DNA of 64,000 nt from Rhododendron vialii (lineage: Eukaryota > Streptophyta > Magnoliopsida > Ericales > Ericaceae). The notes under the pieces were generated by a model. The model searched no databases, was not told the DNA's origin, and was given only the letters and a program-made list of their open reading frames with translations. Positions within the stretch are counted from its first letter, which is position 1; the number at the start of each line of letters is the position of its first letter. The translations under genes and the position numbers were made by a program. The DNA is taken from NCBI RefSeq assembly GCF_030253575.1, contig NC_080564.1:6492501-6556500 (forward strand). Direction: 5' to 3'. This document shows positions 21,458 to 33,114 of the stretch, piece after piece.

Positions 21458-21845
21458 GGCACACACCAAACATCTAATAAGGGCGCCCTTACCGTATCAC
21501 TGTAAGAACGTCCCTTTTCCGACCAATTTGCGATGATCCGAGCCGCTCAATGTGTTCAGAACGTGATTTTAAGGGTACTCGCGAGAAATTAGCAAAAAAA
21601 AAGACCGAAAAGGACTTGATCCGAGCAGTTTTTGTTTGTATTTTATCGAACGGTTCAAATAAAAACTGCTCAAATCAAGCCTTTTCCGGTCATTTTTTTT
21701 TTTGATTTTTCATGGGTACCCTTAAAATCACGTTCTGAACACATTGAGCGGCTCGGATCATCAAAATTTGGTCGGGAAAGAGGAGAAAAGGGGAAGCCTC
21801 CCTTACCGTATTACGGTAAGGACGCCCTTATTAGAAGCTTACTCT
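21458..21845. mobile_element. Fold-back element D
   Basis: Shares the core arms of A-C but with different outer ends: CTAATAAGGGCGCCCTTACC on the left and GGACGCCCTTATTAG on the right. It abuts element C across a 21-bp (TA)n run. Confidence 0.75.
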
Positions 21846-22520
21846 CTCTCTCTCATATACCAAAACGGCATGAAGAAAAGTTTTCTATATTTCAACATTT
21901 GGAGAAAATGAAATTTAAGATTTCAACAATTTTTTTGGTCAAATGATGGAAATTAAGAAGATTTCGACATTTGCTCCTCCAGTATAAATGCTAAAATTTT
22001 ACAATTGTTATCAAACAATCGTAGCAAATCCCATTATTTATGGGATTAGTGATGTTAGAAAATCCAATGTCATTGATCTACAAGATTTGGCATCAAACCG
22101 TTTACATCAGTTTGGTAGTCTCGTGGATTGACACCAACCAACAATTCTAATTTACTATTGAAGTAGTTTGATTGGGTTCGGTGTGATCGGTTTCAAAGGA
22201 AATGCGATGTCTCCCTTACATTCTCGATTAACATCTACGAAGTTCAATTCATTTTAAAATTTTAAACGCGATGGCTATTTTTTGCTGGTCACTTTGAGCA
22301 GTTAATTGAGTCTACATTCCCTTGAAACTTTGATTTTTGAGGTTATTAATATTTCATTGATTTAAATATGGATCCTAACATATTTCACTTTGTTGTTCCT
22401 TCTTTTTCCGTTGTAATTTTTTTTATTGGCTGAGAATAATCGTTTACATGGAGATTTTTAGAGGTGCCTTGAATTTCTACATATAATGTCCAGACAGGAG
22501 TTTACAGATTGTGTTGTCTA
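21846..22520. other. Gene-free stretch
   Basis: AT-rich, a short CT run at 21840-21857, no supported gene or termini. Confidence 0.35.
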
Positions 22521-22850
22521 CAGGGGCGGTCCCAAGGAAATGAAGGGGGACTCGGGCCCCCGCACAACTTCAAATATTCTCGTGTATTATACTAAATTTT
22601 CAGGTTAATTAAGAAAAATTGTATGGGATTGCTCCTGCGAGTCCCTTGAGTAAAAATATTTCTCAAAATTTCTACATCTATGGGATAAAAATTCCTAAAA
22701 TTTTAAGTTATCAATCATTTTTAAGTTGCGTGTATAAAATTAAACCGTGACTATGCACATATACACAATATCGTCTATTTTTTAGACCTCACAAGTTAGC
22801 AATATATACTTATAAGTATGATGTGAAAATACACGTGATTCAGGCCCCTG
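22521..22850. mobile_element. Possible hAT-type MITE (weak)
   Basis: Starts CAGGGGCGGTCCC, the usual plant hAT terminus, and a CAGGCCCCTG end is found at 22841-22850. The 8-bp flanks do not match, so the borders are uncertain. Confidence 0.3.
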
Positions 22851-23488
22851 CTAGACACAAATTTGCGCCCGCTACTGGTTGTCTGAGTTCACAGTATCTT
22901 TTGTCTGAACAGGAGTCATGTCCTCCTGAAAATAAATATTTTCTTTTCATGACGAAAATCAAATTTTTTAAATTCGCAACCTTCTTTCTGTTGGCACCTA
23001 AGTGCACCGATGATGTCCTTGGGCCGAAACTAAAAGCCTTTCGGCCAGGAAGTAAACACATTAATGGAGTGCAACTATGAATGAAAGATCACTTTAATTT
23101 ATTCAAGTGTTTCAACCGTGGTTGGTAAATTTTGAAGATATCTGCTGAGATGATATAATGGCGTACCTTCTTTTATCTCATAGTATTATTTCCTTCCCAC
23201 TTTTGCATAATTTGCACTCTTTTTTTTTTTTTGTAATGCACTTTAAAATTTTACCTCTTAGCATTGAAATTACATAAAATACAATTTTTGAGGAATGATA
23301 AAATATAAATTTATGAGTTTTTTTTTTTTTTGGAAATTTAAAGTGCAAAAATTAATTCTATTTTGTTATACAATCATCTAGTAATTTGTAGTAGTAGTAT
23401 TTTATTGCACGAAAGAAATATATACTCAAATAACAACCTCGTTTCGTGGCCGTTTCAACGTAAGATGGTGTCACGCGTGGAACGGAAA

Positions 23489-23620
23489 TGCTAGAGGCAC
23501 ATCGGTGTGGCTGAGTTCGGCCACACCCCTCTCACATGCAGGTGGGATCCACTGAAGCGGGTTCCACCTGCATGTGAGAGGGGTGTGGCTGAACTCAGCC
23601 ACACCGATGTGTCCCTAGCA
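23489..23620. mobile_element. Hairpin MITE, TGCTAGAGGCACATC family, copy 1
   Basis: Arms 23489-23545 and 23564-23620 are 57 bp with three mismatches around an 18-bp loop. Each arm contains its own smaller palindrome (GTGTGGCTGAGTTCGGCCACAC-like). It shares ends TGCTAGAGGCACATC and CCTAGCA with 40844-40955. Confidence 0.88.
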
Positions 23621-23919
23621 CTCCCCGGAAAGGATATCATAAGCCACAAGCCAATCAAAATTCAACACTCAATTGGGCCCCACAACAACGAACCACACAC
23701 ATTTCACCACTCCACCTTCCACTTTCTTTTTTTAATACAGAATATCTCGATCACCTTGCACTCACCTCAAGTAATTCCCAACAGCCCAAAGCTATTTCAA
23801 ATGCTTTTGTGTGGGAATAAAATGGCTCAAGAGTTGCTGTAGAGAGAAATCCTACCTAAAATCTTACGATAGAGCAAAATTCTAAATCCTAAGTCTCAAA
23901 TTAAAATTACTAGGCCAAC

Positions 23920-24010
23920 TCTTGGTTTTGAGAAATCAAATTTGGTGAAGTTGGTTGACTAATGTCCTCTTGCAATTGAGGCCTTAATTCGAGTCCCACG
24001 AAAGGCGAGT
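23920..24010 (+). mobile_element. tRNA-related SINE-like fragment
   Basis: GAAGTTGGTTGACTAATGTC followed by TTAATTCGAGTCCCACG resembles box A and box B spacing. No tail or TSD could be assigned. Confidence 0.35.
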
Positions 24011-24120
24011 TTGAAGTTCAGAACTATGAAAAACTTTTAAATTCTTTATTGACTAACATAGTAACACTCCGTTAACTTCCGCCGATTTATGGAGTACAAT
24101 ATTGTAAAAAAAAGAAAACT

Positions 24121-24486
24121 CTTGGTCTTGGCCCTCTTGGGCATCACCTTCCAGGCTTCCACTTTCTAATTGCGGCTTCCAGGCTTCCCACTTTCTATTT
24201 TGCGTTTGCCTTTGGGGGGTCATTCCAGCAATAATTCCCGCTTTCCCCCATCAATCCCCCGCCCCATTCTCCTTCCATGTACCAGTCTCTCTCTATCCAG
24301 ATTTTCAAAATCAAAAAACATCTCTATCCCAAAGGTTGTTCCTCTGATTCTAACTCATCGACACACACCCAATCCATTCATCAGTCCTCTTGAAATGTGG
24401 GTTTCAAATTCTCGTTTGTTACCTCATCACATCACTTCTGTTCCTAGAATTTTGAAGGAGCTTACCCATACATATACATAGCCTTT

Positions 24487-24528
<42 letters not shown>

Positions 24529-24991
24529 GAAAGAGTCTTTGGCCTGTTTCTTTGACTTAGAAATCTCATCTTCTTCCCCATTCCCTTTTCCTCTTATTGA
24601 ACTTGTCCCTTCTTTCACTTTCCAAAACTTTTACCCTCTGCCTCAGGAATTTTTCTCCCAGAGCAGAAAAATCGATTTTTTCTCATGAAGTGTGATTCTC
24701 TGTAAAATTTACAGGAGAACAATTGTTTTTATAATCGCTCTAATATTGAACCTAATACTAATTCAATAGCAGGGCACAACTGACCCAGTTCCCATTTTTT
24801 AGAATCTTTAATTTTGGAAATCTTCAATGTCAAAAATCTCAACCAAATCTCTCACCCATCCACCTCATTTATTTGGGAATGTTCTTCCAATCTAATCTTT
24901 GGCTGATCGTTATTTAGATATATCCCATTCTATTCATACTACAAACTTCAGAGATCCATTCAAATCCCATAGATTTTGTTTTCCTATTCTA
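24121..24991 (+). promoter_or_regulatory. Promoter and 5' leader of the glutaredoxin-like gene, with (GA)n
   Basis: The sequence turns pyrimidine-rich before the gene. A (GA)n tract of about 38 bp lies at 24488-24525, probably in the leader. Alternative non-ATG codons extend the frame upstream to 24899, but the first ATG of the frame is at 24992. No clear TATA box was chosen. Confidence 0.5.
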
Positions 24992-26209
24992 ATGGGTTGC
25001 GCCTCCTCAAAGCAACCGGTGTGCCGGAGCTGCCGCGGGCCGATAAGGCGTAGCAACACGATCCAGGTCTACCACCCGCCGCAGCGCGACGGCGACACCT
25101 ACCACCTCGTCGCCCTCACCTCCACCACTCTGGGTTCCCTCAGCCTCGATCCAATCGATCACAATCACCACCCACAACAAAACAAAGAGCTTTTACAGCA
25201 GCAGCAACAACAAGAAGAACTCATTCCTTCAACAAAGCCACCTGATGATTCCAGGAGAAGCAGCGAGTTCTCAATGGGTCTGATCGAGGCGAAGTCGTGG
25301 TCCAACATGATCGACGAGAAAATACCCAAGAGGAGTCCCGCCAAAACGCCGCCGATCGCTACGCCGCCGGGGGAGCCGGAGACGATCAACTTGTGGGAAT
25401 TAATGGAAGGGTTGGAAGACGTGAACCCTGTTCGGAACAGCCATCACGTTCGCAGCTTCACATTTCACGTGGCTCCCGATCCTATTGACTTTCCCGAGAC
25501 TCCGACCGATCTCGTCCCCAGGTCCAAACCCCCAATGTGGCTCGATTTGGTCGACGTCGAGAGGAACGCAAATGTCGATTTAAATTCGACGCCCTCGATA
25601 CCAGAGTTCGATCCGGATGTGATTTCGATGTTCAGGAAAGCGCTTGAGGATCTGCCCGCGGCCAACCCGTTTCACCTCAAGACAATGGGATGCGAGAAAA
25701 CGGCATACAAGGAGAGGGTGGTGTTGTATTTTACGAGCTTACGAGGGGTGAGAAAGACATACGAGGATTGCTGCCATGTGAGGGTCATTTTGAAGGGGAC
25801 AGGGGTTCGGATCGACGAGAGGGACGTTTCGATGCATTCGGGGTTCAAAGAGGAGTTGAAGGAGCTACTGGGAGCCGGGTTCTCCGGGGGCGGATTGCCG
25901 AAGGTGTTTGTGGGGAAGAAGTACGTCGGCGGGGCGGAGGAGATACGGCGGTTGCACGAAGAAGGGCGGCTCGAGAAGGCGTTGGAGTGTTGTGAAATGG
26001 TGGAAGGGGGCGGCGGCGAGGGTGGTGGCGGTGGAGTTTGTGAGGCTTGTGGGGACATAAGGTTTGTGCCGTGTGAAACTTGTTCCGGGAGTTGCAAGAT
26101 TTTTTATGAGGATGATTGTGATGAAGAAAGTGAGGGCAGTGAGTGTGGGTTTCAGAGGTGCCCTGACTGCAATGAGAATGGGCTCATCCGGTGCCCAATT
26201 TGTTGGTGA
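24992..26209 (+). CDS. Glutaredoxin-domain protein with C-terminal CxxC zinc-finger-like motif
   Basis: Single exon, 405 residues. The start MGCASSKQPVCRSC is chosen because Gly2-Cys3 is a strong N-myristoylation/palmitoylation site and it is the first ATG; this suggests attachment to the plasma membrane. Residues about 40-235 are low-complexity with a Gln run near residue 70. The glutaredoxin fold covers about 241-345: RVVLYFTSLRGVRKTYEDCC, DERDVSMHSGFKEELKELLG, LPKVFVGKKYVGGAEEI. The usual active-site CxxC is replaced by TSLRGVRKT, as in the plant At5g39865/At3g28850-like branch, so redox catalysis is doubtful. The C-terminus has four CxxC pairs (350/353, 361/364, 390/393, 401/404) resembling a zinc-binding finger. 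The gene appears intact. Confidence 0.93.
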   Translation: MGCASSKQPVCRSCRGPIRRSNTIQVYHPPQRDGDTYHLVALTSTTLGSLSLDPIDHNHHPQQNKELLQQQQQQEELIPSTKPPDDSRRSSEFSMGLIEAKSWSNMIDEKIPKRSPAKTPPIATPPGEPETINLWELMEGLEDVNPVRNSHHVRSFTFHVAPDPIDFPETPTDLVPRSKPPMWLDLVDVERNANVDLNSTPSIPEFDPDVISMFRKALEDLPAANPFHLKTMGCEKTAYKERVVLYFTSLRGVRKTYEDCCHVRVILKGTGVRIDERDVSMHSGFKEELKELLGAGFSGGGLPKVFVGKKYVGGAEEIRRLHEEGRLEKALECCEMVEGGGGEGGGGGVCEACGDIRFVPCETCSGSCKIFYEDDCDEESEGSECGFQRCPDCNENGLIRCPICW

Positions 26210-29200
26210 TTAACCTCATAAGGTATTAGTGAAATTTTACTGTGTTTTTTCCTTGGTTTCTTTCCAGAGTTTTCCCTCTTAATTCTTTTGTTTTTGGTTG
26301 TGTAAGTTGGTGGTGGTTGTACAGAGAGGAGTTTTGATAGGTTTTCTCACCCTGGTATAGAAGCACTTTGTGCGTCGAATGGCTCTGAACGACGTTGTAT
26401 TTGTAACATTGCTCTCGTACTAATATATACTAGTATCACATTTCCCGACGGAAAAAAAGGAACTCTTTCTTGCCATTTCTAGGATACTCCGGAATATAAC
26501 TATGATGTTCCAAAATGATTATAGTTTTTGTTATTTTCTGTCTAAATCGCAGTTTTTGGTTCTTGCATGAGCTACAGAGGCTTAAGGAACTCATGAATTA
26601 ATCAAAGGAAGTGGGTTCAAAATCAAAGAATTAAAAGATTACTGCAACTCATGAATCATAAGGACTAAAATTCGTTGAGCTCCTGTTAATTGTTAACGAC
26701 GTACAAAATAGGTTGTGCGTTAGAACGCCTACTTGAATGCTACAACCCGGCTGCTTGCCAGTTGTCGTTTTCTTTTCTTTTCTTTTTTGATCCGCAAAAA
26801 CGCCCAAAGGGCCAGTAGTTGTTTTCTTGGTCTTGGCCTCTTGGGTAGTGTGGGCAATAGTTTTGGCTATACGGATATCTTATGTGTGTCTGATCCTGTG
26901 ACATGGCTCGGCGCTGAACCTGTGGAAAGGTGCACCTTTGGTCACGTCCAAGGAAAACAGCTACCATTGATAGCTCCCGAACTCCCCATTTTTTGGCCGG
27001 TAAAAAAACAAAAAAAAACAAAAATCCGTGCAATAATCCTATACTAAGAATTTGTGTATGGAAATACTCATAAAATGGAACCTAACGTCAAATTCATGTT
27101 GAGCGTCCTACATGACTCGACTACTCAGTTTTGAGTCTAAACCATAATACTATATCATTTTCTCGTTTCTCTTGAAGGTAAAATTCGTAGATACGCACGC
27201 ATCTTTTTTAAATACTGTGTTGATTATTTTTTTCTCAGCTCAACACTGTGTTGAATCTTCCATCCTTTGCAGGTCTTTCTCCACTAGACGAACTTGAACT
27301 TCACCACCAAGGTTCCTTTAATTGCACCTTGCACAATCTTTTTTCTATAGTAGCCTAGTTGGGGGGGGGGGGGGTGGTGGGGTGTGATGTGGGGGAAGAT
27401 GAGAGAAAAAATAAATCAGGGGAAAATCTAGCTTTTTAGAAGGACCCCATAACCAAATTGGGGGACCAAAAGTTCCAGTCCCTGCAGGCCCATCTCCACG
27501 AATCGAAGTCGGGATATTCATTGGAGGGGGACCAAACTGACAAATAAATAGTACTCCACTATACTTTGATTAGAAAAAATGCACATCGGTATAGAATACA
27601 TGATACTATAACATAACGTTACTATTTCCCTTTAATAGTTTTTTTTTTTTTTTTTGTTGGGTTGGGGCTAAAGCTTTTAATAGTTCTAACCCACATACAC
27701 ATTTAGTTATGTTTATAGAAGCTAGATTAAATGATTTTGAATGGATCAAGGACTAAGATTAACTTTATAAATGAGTTTAGAAGCCAATTTCAGTATTTTT
27801 TTTGTTTCACGTATTTGAATAGATATAATTTTCACTAAAAAATTTGAGATACATTGGGCTCCGTCCCTGAGTTTTTCAAGAGTTAAATAAGGCGGCAAAG
27901 GTGCAGTTGCCGCTTCATTTCTACTTTCAATTAAAACGACCGCGTAATTTGAAAGCCTACATTTCCATTACCAAAATCTCCTGCCCTATATTTCATTGTT
28001 CATGTGAATAATACTATATGTTAATTGCATTGGCCCAATTGAAGTATTTCGATTTTCTCCTTTTGAAAAGCCAATTTATCAAAGTAAATGATTCCGATTG
28101 TTGTTGTGGTTCCTACGGCCCAAAACTAGACCAGACAGCACATAAAAAAAAACTGGACTGGACCTTCCCCGAGGCAGCACTCAGCTGAGCTCATTATATA
28201 CCTCTAACTCTGAAACAAAAGCGTCGGATACTTTATTAACACAAGATCATGATATAGGTGTCAAGAATCTAATACAAGCACTTAATAAATCAAATTTATT
28301 TTGAAAAAGCAGTCTACGTAACATGGGTTTAATTAAAAGTTTAGACAACATATCCCCACTCCCCCAATCATCCTCTTAATAAATCAAACTACTAGAAAAC
28401 AAGACTCCAAAATCAAATCCTCTATCAGCCTCCTCAATCAGTACTGGTTTTGGAAATTGACGCGATCATTTTTTGAGTAAAATTTTAGAAGATCGGAAAG
28501 TCTGATGATGTGAACATTTTTTTTTATTTGTATCAAAATTTGAAACCTGGACATTAATTAATGACGTTGACCAATGGGCCCGTTACAAGAAAACACATGC
28601 AGGGTAGTGGTCGAGGATCATGGTTGCAGATCCCGTGAGATAGGTCTCAGGTTCGAATTGATAGAGAAAAATGAAACTACTTTTCACAAACACGTAGCGA
28701 AAAAACCGGTCGTGTATCACATGTATGGTCCTTGAAGGAGTGTAGAACCGTGGATTTTGGAAGACTTGATGTGCCGTTGCATTCAATAATGAGGCCAACC
28801 AAACGTCGGTCCAAAAAGAAAAATGAGATGTCACTGGAGCAGAAAGTGATGCCACGAGGGAAAAAAAAACATTCAAAGTGTGATGCAGACACTATAATTA
28901 GCAAACGATGGAGACCTCCGGATTCATTCCAATAGACCTTCTTCCACCCTGAAAATCACATGAAGCTACTAACCATCAGTCTATCTCTCTAGCTGATTCA
29001 CTTTGCCACTCTGGATTGTATTTATAAGAGGTTGGTCCTCTTTTATCCCTTGCGTGTGGAGTGGTAGCTAAGTGTAAAGCACCGTACGCTCCTTATGCAT
29101 GTGATAGAGGTTTAAACTTTATTAACTACAACTAAGAACGACTAGATTCCTATACGGAAGTTCGTTCTCTTCCCCCACTGGTTTCCTACTAAAAACAGTT

Positions 29201-29980
29201 GCCATTAAGCTTAAGGGCCAAGAGTAATGGCTGCATCTAGCTAATTCCTAGACTCTGCAACTTTTGGCATAAAAATCTCAACGAAAATAACCACCAAACA
29301 CTAAATGGGAATGGGTTGATGACTAGACGGGTTTGTCACGGAAAACGCTGTAATATATAGTAGTTAAAATAGTTTCTTGATTTATTTTAATGACCAGTGC
29401 AACTTTCGCGCATCTTGTTCAATTTTAGGGTTCTGAAATTAACGATTGTACAAACTCTTCAGTGACTTCAAAATTTAGAATGTTTGCTTTCTCCTGCCCA
29501 CCTGCATCAGTTGATGTGTAAAATTCACTAAATGAAATCTAAAGTTCAAAATGAAATATAGACAAAATTAATAGCGATGGGATCCACATGCAACATGCAA
29601 TTAGCAGAGTCGTGTAGGACCTATTATGTTAAAACGCTAAGTATATAGTCTTCTAGGGCTTGCAATAATATATTTATAACCTATGGTATCAACTATCAAG
29701 AACTATAACAGTGGGACTGGGACCCATGACATTTATAATGTGACGGTCGCTTCAGACCCTCAAAATTTAACCAAAAAGTAGGAACTCCAGTTAGGCAATT
29801 TATACGTATACTCCGTATCAAAATTCTGTCTTTATCGTATGATTCAGTAGTTTGTTTACAGGCGAAAGCTAACTTTTTGGAAGAAATTGAAAAAGCAACA
29901 AAACGGTGGTTTGAATCTTGACAGACTTTTAAGTAGAAACCCTACCTTTGTCTAATTACTAGAAATATCAATAATGGAGA
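26210..29980. other. Gene-free region downstream of the glutaredoxin-like gene
   Basis: The first about 230 bp are the likely 3' UTR. A G homopolymer (about 15) lies at 27361. The segment 26750-27030 ends in an A-rich tail and may be a decayed retroposon. A possible box-B-like CAGGTTCGAATTG lies at 28649. The open frame at 28732-28935 (MRPTKRRSKKKNEM) has no recognised family. Nothing else supportable. Confidence 0.4.
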
Positions 29981-29982
29981 CA

Positions 29983-30662
29983 TTTTTTTTTCACCAAAAT
30001 GTTTAGAAATTTCATTGATAACCAAGAGAAGAGAATACATCAAAGGGTATATTCTTTCTTGGACAAGGAGAGAATAGCCAACCAGGCGGATAGGCTCCGA
30101 TGAAGAAAGACTTACACCCCAAACTCCTTACGAAGCCACCGAGGTACAATACCTTACAAAAATTAAACTCGCATCACCAACATCAAAGAAAGAAAAACAC
30201 ACTACACCCAAAAGGGTTAGGAAGACCCTCAAAGGGGAGAAACACCCACAAGCGGGACATCATAGCAAAAAACTAGAAAGAAAAAGGAAAACCATCGGCA
30301 GTGCCGGATCAAACAAACCCAACCTTCCCTTCTCCAAACCAACTCTAGATCGAACCTTGTTCTCTAACTTCTTGACTCCAAACTATGCAACCTGACCTCT
30401 TGGTCGCTGGAACATTTATAGCGCGGCGTTGCGGCTGGATCTGAACAGGGTCCTGGCTGCGGACGGCTTCGAGCCAGTCAAGGCAATCTCGAAGCTTCAG
30501 GATGTCAGGGAAGAAGTCGCGCACGAGAATCTATTCGATGTCGGTGATGGAGGCGAGACGGAGAGGAGGCAGTAAAAAGAGGACGGCGAAGATGTAAAAG
30601 CGGAGGAAACATTAGGGAAGAACGCCCCCCTCCCGCTGCCCATCATAGGGTGGAAACCCTAG
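29983..30662 (-). mobile_element. Retroposon (LINE/SINE-like), minus strand, with A tail
   Basis: Read on minus, the segment ends GGTTATCAATGAAATTTCTA then TTTTGGTGAAAAAAAAA, an ending typical of plant LINE 3' tails. The 5' part (30370-30660) is GC-richer than its neighbours. No reverse transcriptase is visible and no TSD was found, so it may be a truncated or chimeric retrocopy. Confidence 0.5.
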
Positions 30663-33114
30663 AGTATTGATGGGGATGAGTATTGACGATAACTATCAAA
30701 TGTTCACTAATCTAATCGTTTATTTTCCAGGATAATTTTGTGTTCAATTTTTTCTTTAAAACTTTGCTCTATGATATCATCGAATAGAATAGCATACGAC
30801 GACCCGATCGATTTCCCGGCAGTAGCTAGGGGTACAGCTCATGATTAACTACATCGAATAGCATACGACGACCCAATCGAATTCCCTGCAGTAGCGAGGA
30901 GTACAAAATGTTTTATAAAGATTGCCAATATCACCTCTATTGGAAATATTGCCCCACGTCACTACAACAATATCTGTAGGGGGCCACACCGTATCTATGT
31001 CGGGACCGAACCTAAGGCTCTCCACGTGGGAGAATTTGTTGCTCCTATAAGGTTCTCCACATCTGCCAACAGTTGATTCTATTCCTAAGTTATACTCAAC
31101 TGGGTTGGCTCAATACAACGGTACGTAGCTGGACTTCCACGAACGGGCTGGTCCAAGTTTCTGATTCGTCATGGGCTAGCACCCGGGAAGCCTATCTCTC
31201 AGTAATAAACTATACTACTATCCAAAAGGAAAAGCCTTAGTTGGGTCGTTTGCAAAAGAGAATCTTATTCACGCCGGAACGCAATCTCAGCATTCATTAA
31301 CGGTAATAGTATGAATTTAAAATAATTTATTAATGATAATAGATACTATAACTGTTAATAGATTGTTTTTTAATTTGGATCATCCAAAACACTTTTGGAT
31401 GGTCAAGATTGAGTGTCGTAAAACTTATTCACGGTTCCTCTGTGAATAAGTTTTTCCGTTGCTTGCTAACTGTAAAAACTTTTGCTATTTATATAATGGG
31501 TTGATATTGTTCATAAAAAAAGAGGGTACTGTATACTGTATAGTTCCATAATTTCAGCATGTCCCTTCTTTTCTTTCTTTCTTTTTTTTGGGGGAGGGGG
31601 GTTGGCGTTCGAACACATGAATATTTTATTTTCCGCGCGATTTATTATGGATATGATATTTCTAGTTTAGTGCCATTATATAATCCATATACCATTGCTC
31701 CACATACAACATAGATTATCTTTAAAAGTATTTAACATAGAAACTGAAACTTGGTTTTCTTTCGTTACTAGGACATCTCTATTCCGAAAATATGTTTTTT
31801 TTTTTTAAACAGATTTTCGTCATAACTGTAAAAAAAGAAAAAAAAAATGTCATTTGTTTAATTTGAACAATGTATAAAAACATAAGCAAAAACTATATAC
31901 CAAGTAAGTATCATTCTTGCTAGGAAATATCTCTATCATTACATAAACTTCTACTCCAATTTATGGGTCTTTTTCATACATAAAAGCCCGATTTAATTGG
32001 TTGGGTTCAGATGTTGAGCACACTGACATAATTAATTTGCTTTGGTCAACAGTTATTTGTCATGTTTTTCCTGATTTTCGAAATAGGAAACAAGTTTGTT
32101 GTTCTATGCCCTACTTGTTGGGCAATTCAACCGTGCATGAAAATTAATTAATATCCACTCACGTTTACTATCTAGGATGCTTTAATTAATTATTACGATC
32201 TAATTTTAGCGAATAACTAACTCTTTGCCCCTTTCTTTTCTAATTAAAATAAGTACTTATTTTTTTAATTAAAGGTGATGTATTATGAGAGAATGACCTG
32301 TCTCATGAAGCGGAAAATAAGTATTTAAAAAATTAGAAGAACTCGGAACGGGGCCTAACTGTGTCTAGAGAACTAATGAGAATTGGGATTAATCAGTCTA
32401 TAATGAATATATGCTAAAAAGAATGAGGAGAACCAATATTCGATTATAAGGATATGGAGGTCATGAAAAATGGATTCAGACCTAGGTTTTCATGATGAAT
32501 ATTTGATTCTCAGTTCTTGACTAAAAATTGTGTCTGACTCCATTTTTTCAGGTTCACCACCTTCCTAGTAACAATATTAATAACTCATCAACTTGTGTGC
32601 TGCAGGGAGAAATTAAAAAAATCCATTTGATATTTCCAGTCGATTCTGAAGCTTTTAATGATTTATATAGAGGGAAGTGATTACGAGTCTGTTTATTATT
32701 ATTATTTTTTGTTCTGTGTTACTTATATTTATCGTCATTATGTTGGTCAATTGATTACGAATCACAAATAATTTAGTCAAAAAATTTCCATGAATTTCGG
32801 TAGCGTTGATGAAGAAGATAGCAAACGAACGTTCGTTATCACAAATCTAAGCTATTACAAGAGATATTTATACACATTGCAAATCAGCCAATCACAACAA
32901 ATTCCTGATCATCCTACACCAAATAGATGAGTAACAAAATTTACACAAGTAATTAAATAACTGCTACAGTTGTTGGTATATTGTCTCTTGCCCAATTGAG
33001 ATAGTGAAATCGAGCAACAAACAAGGGTTTGCTAAAAATGTCTGAGATTTGATCCGCTTATATCGAAACTCCAGACTCATTCGGTTATCAATAGATTCGC
33101 CTCAAAATAAATAT
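30663..33114. other. Gene-free stretch
   Basis: AT-rich. A 28-bp phrase AATAGCATACGACGACCC is duplicated at 30788 and 30856. A fragment of the AAATAAGTACTTATTTTTTAA MITE family lies at 32245-32350. No supported gene. Confidence 0.4.

Noticed and set aside
22823..23080. Overlapping 85- and 73-residue frames on opposite strands
   Set aside because: No family features, no splice context, and the region lies in repeat-rich intergenic DNA.
24899..24991. Upstream extension of the glutaredoxin-like frame (31 extra residues)
   Set aside because: It has no ATG; MGCASSK at 24992 fits the lipidation signal expected for the family.
28595..28665. tRNA-like segment with CAGGTTCGAATTG
   Set aside because: Only the box B resembles a tRNA; no matching stems, no anticodon arm.
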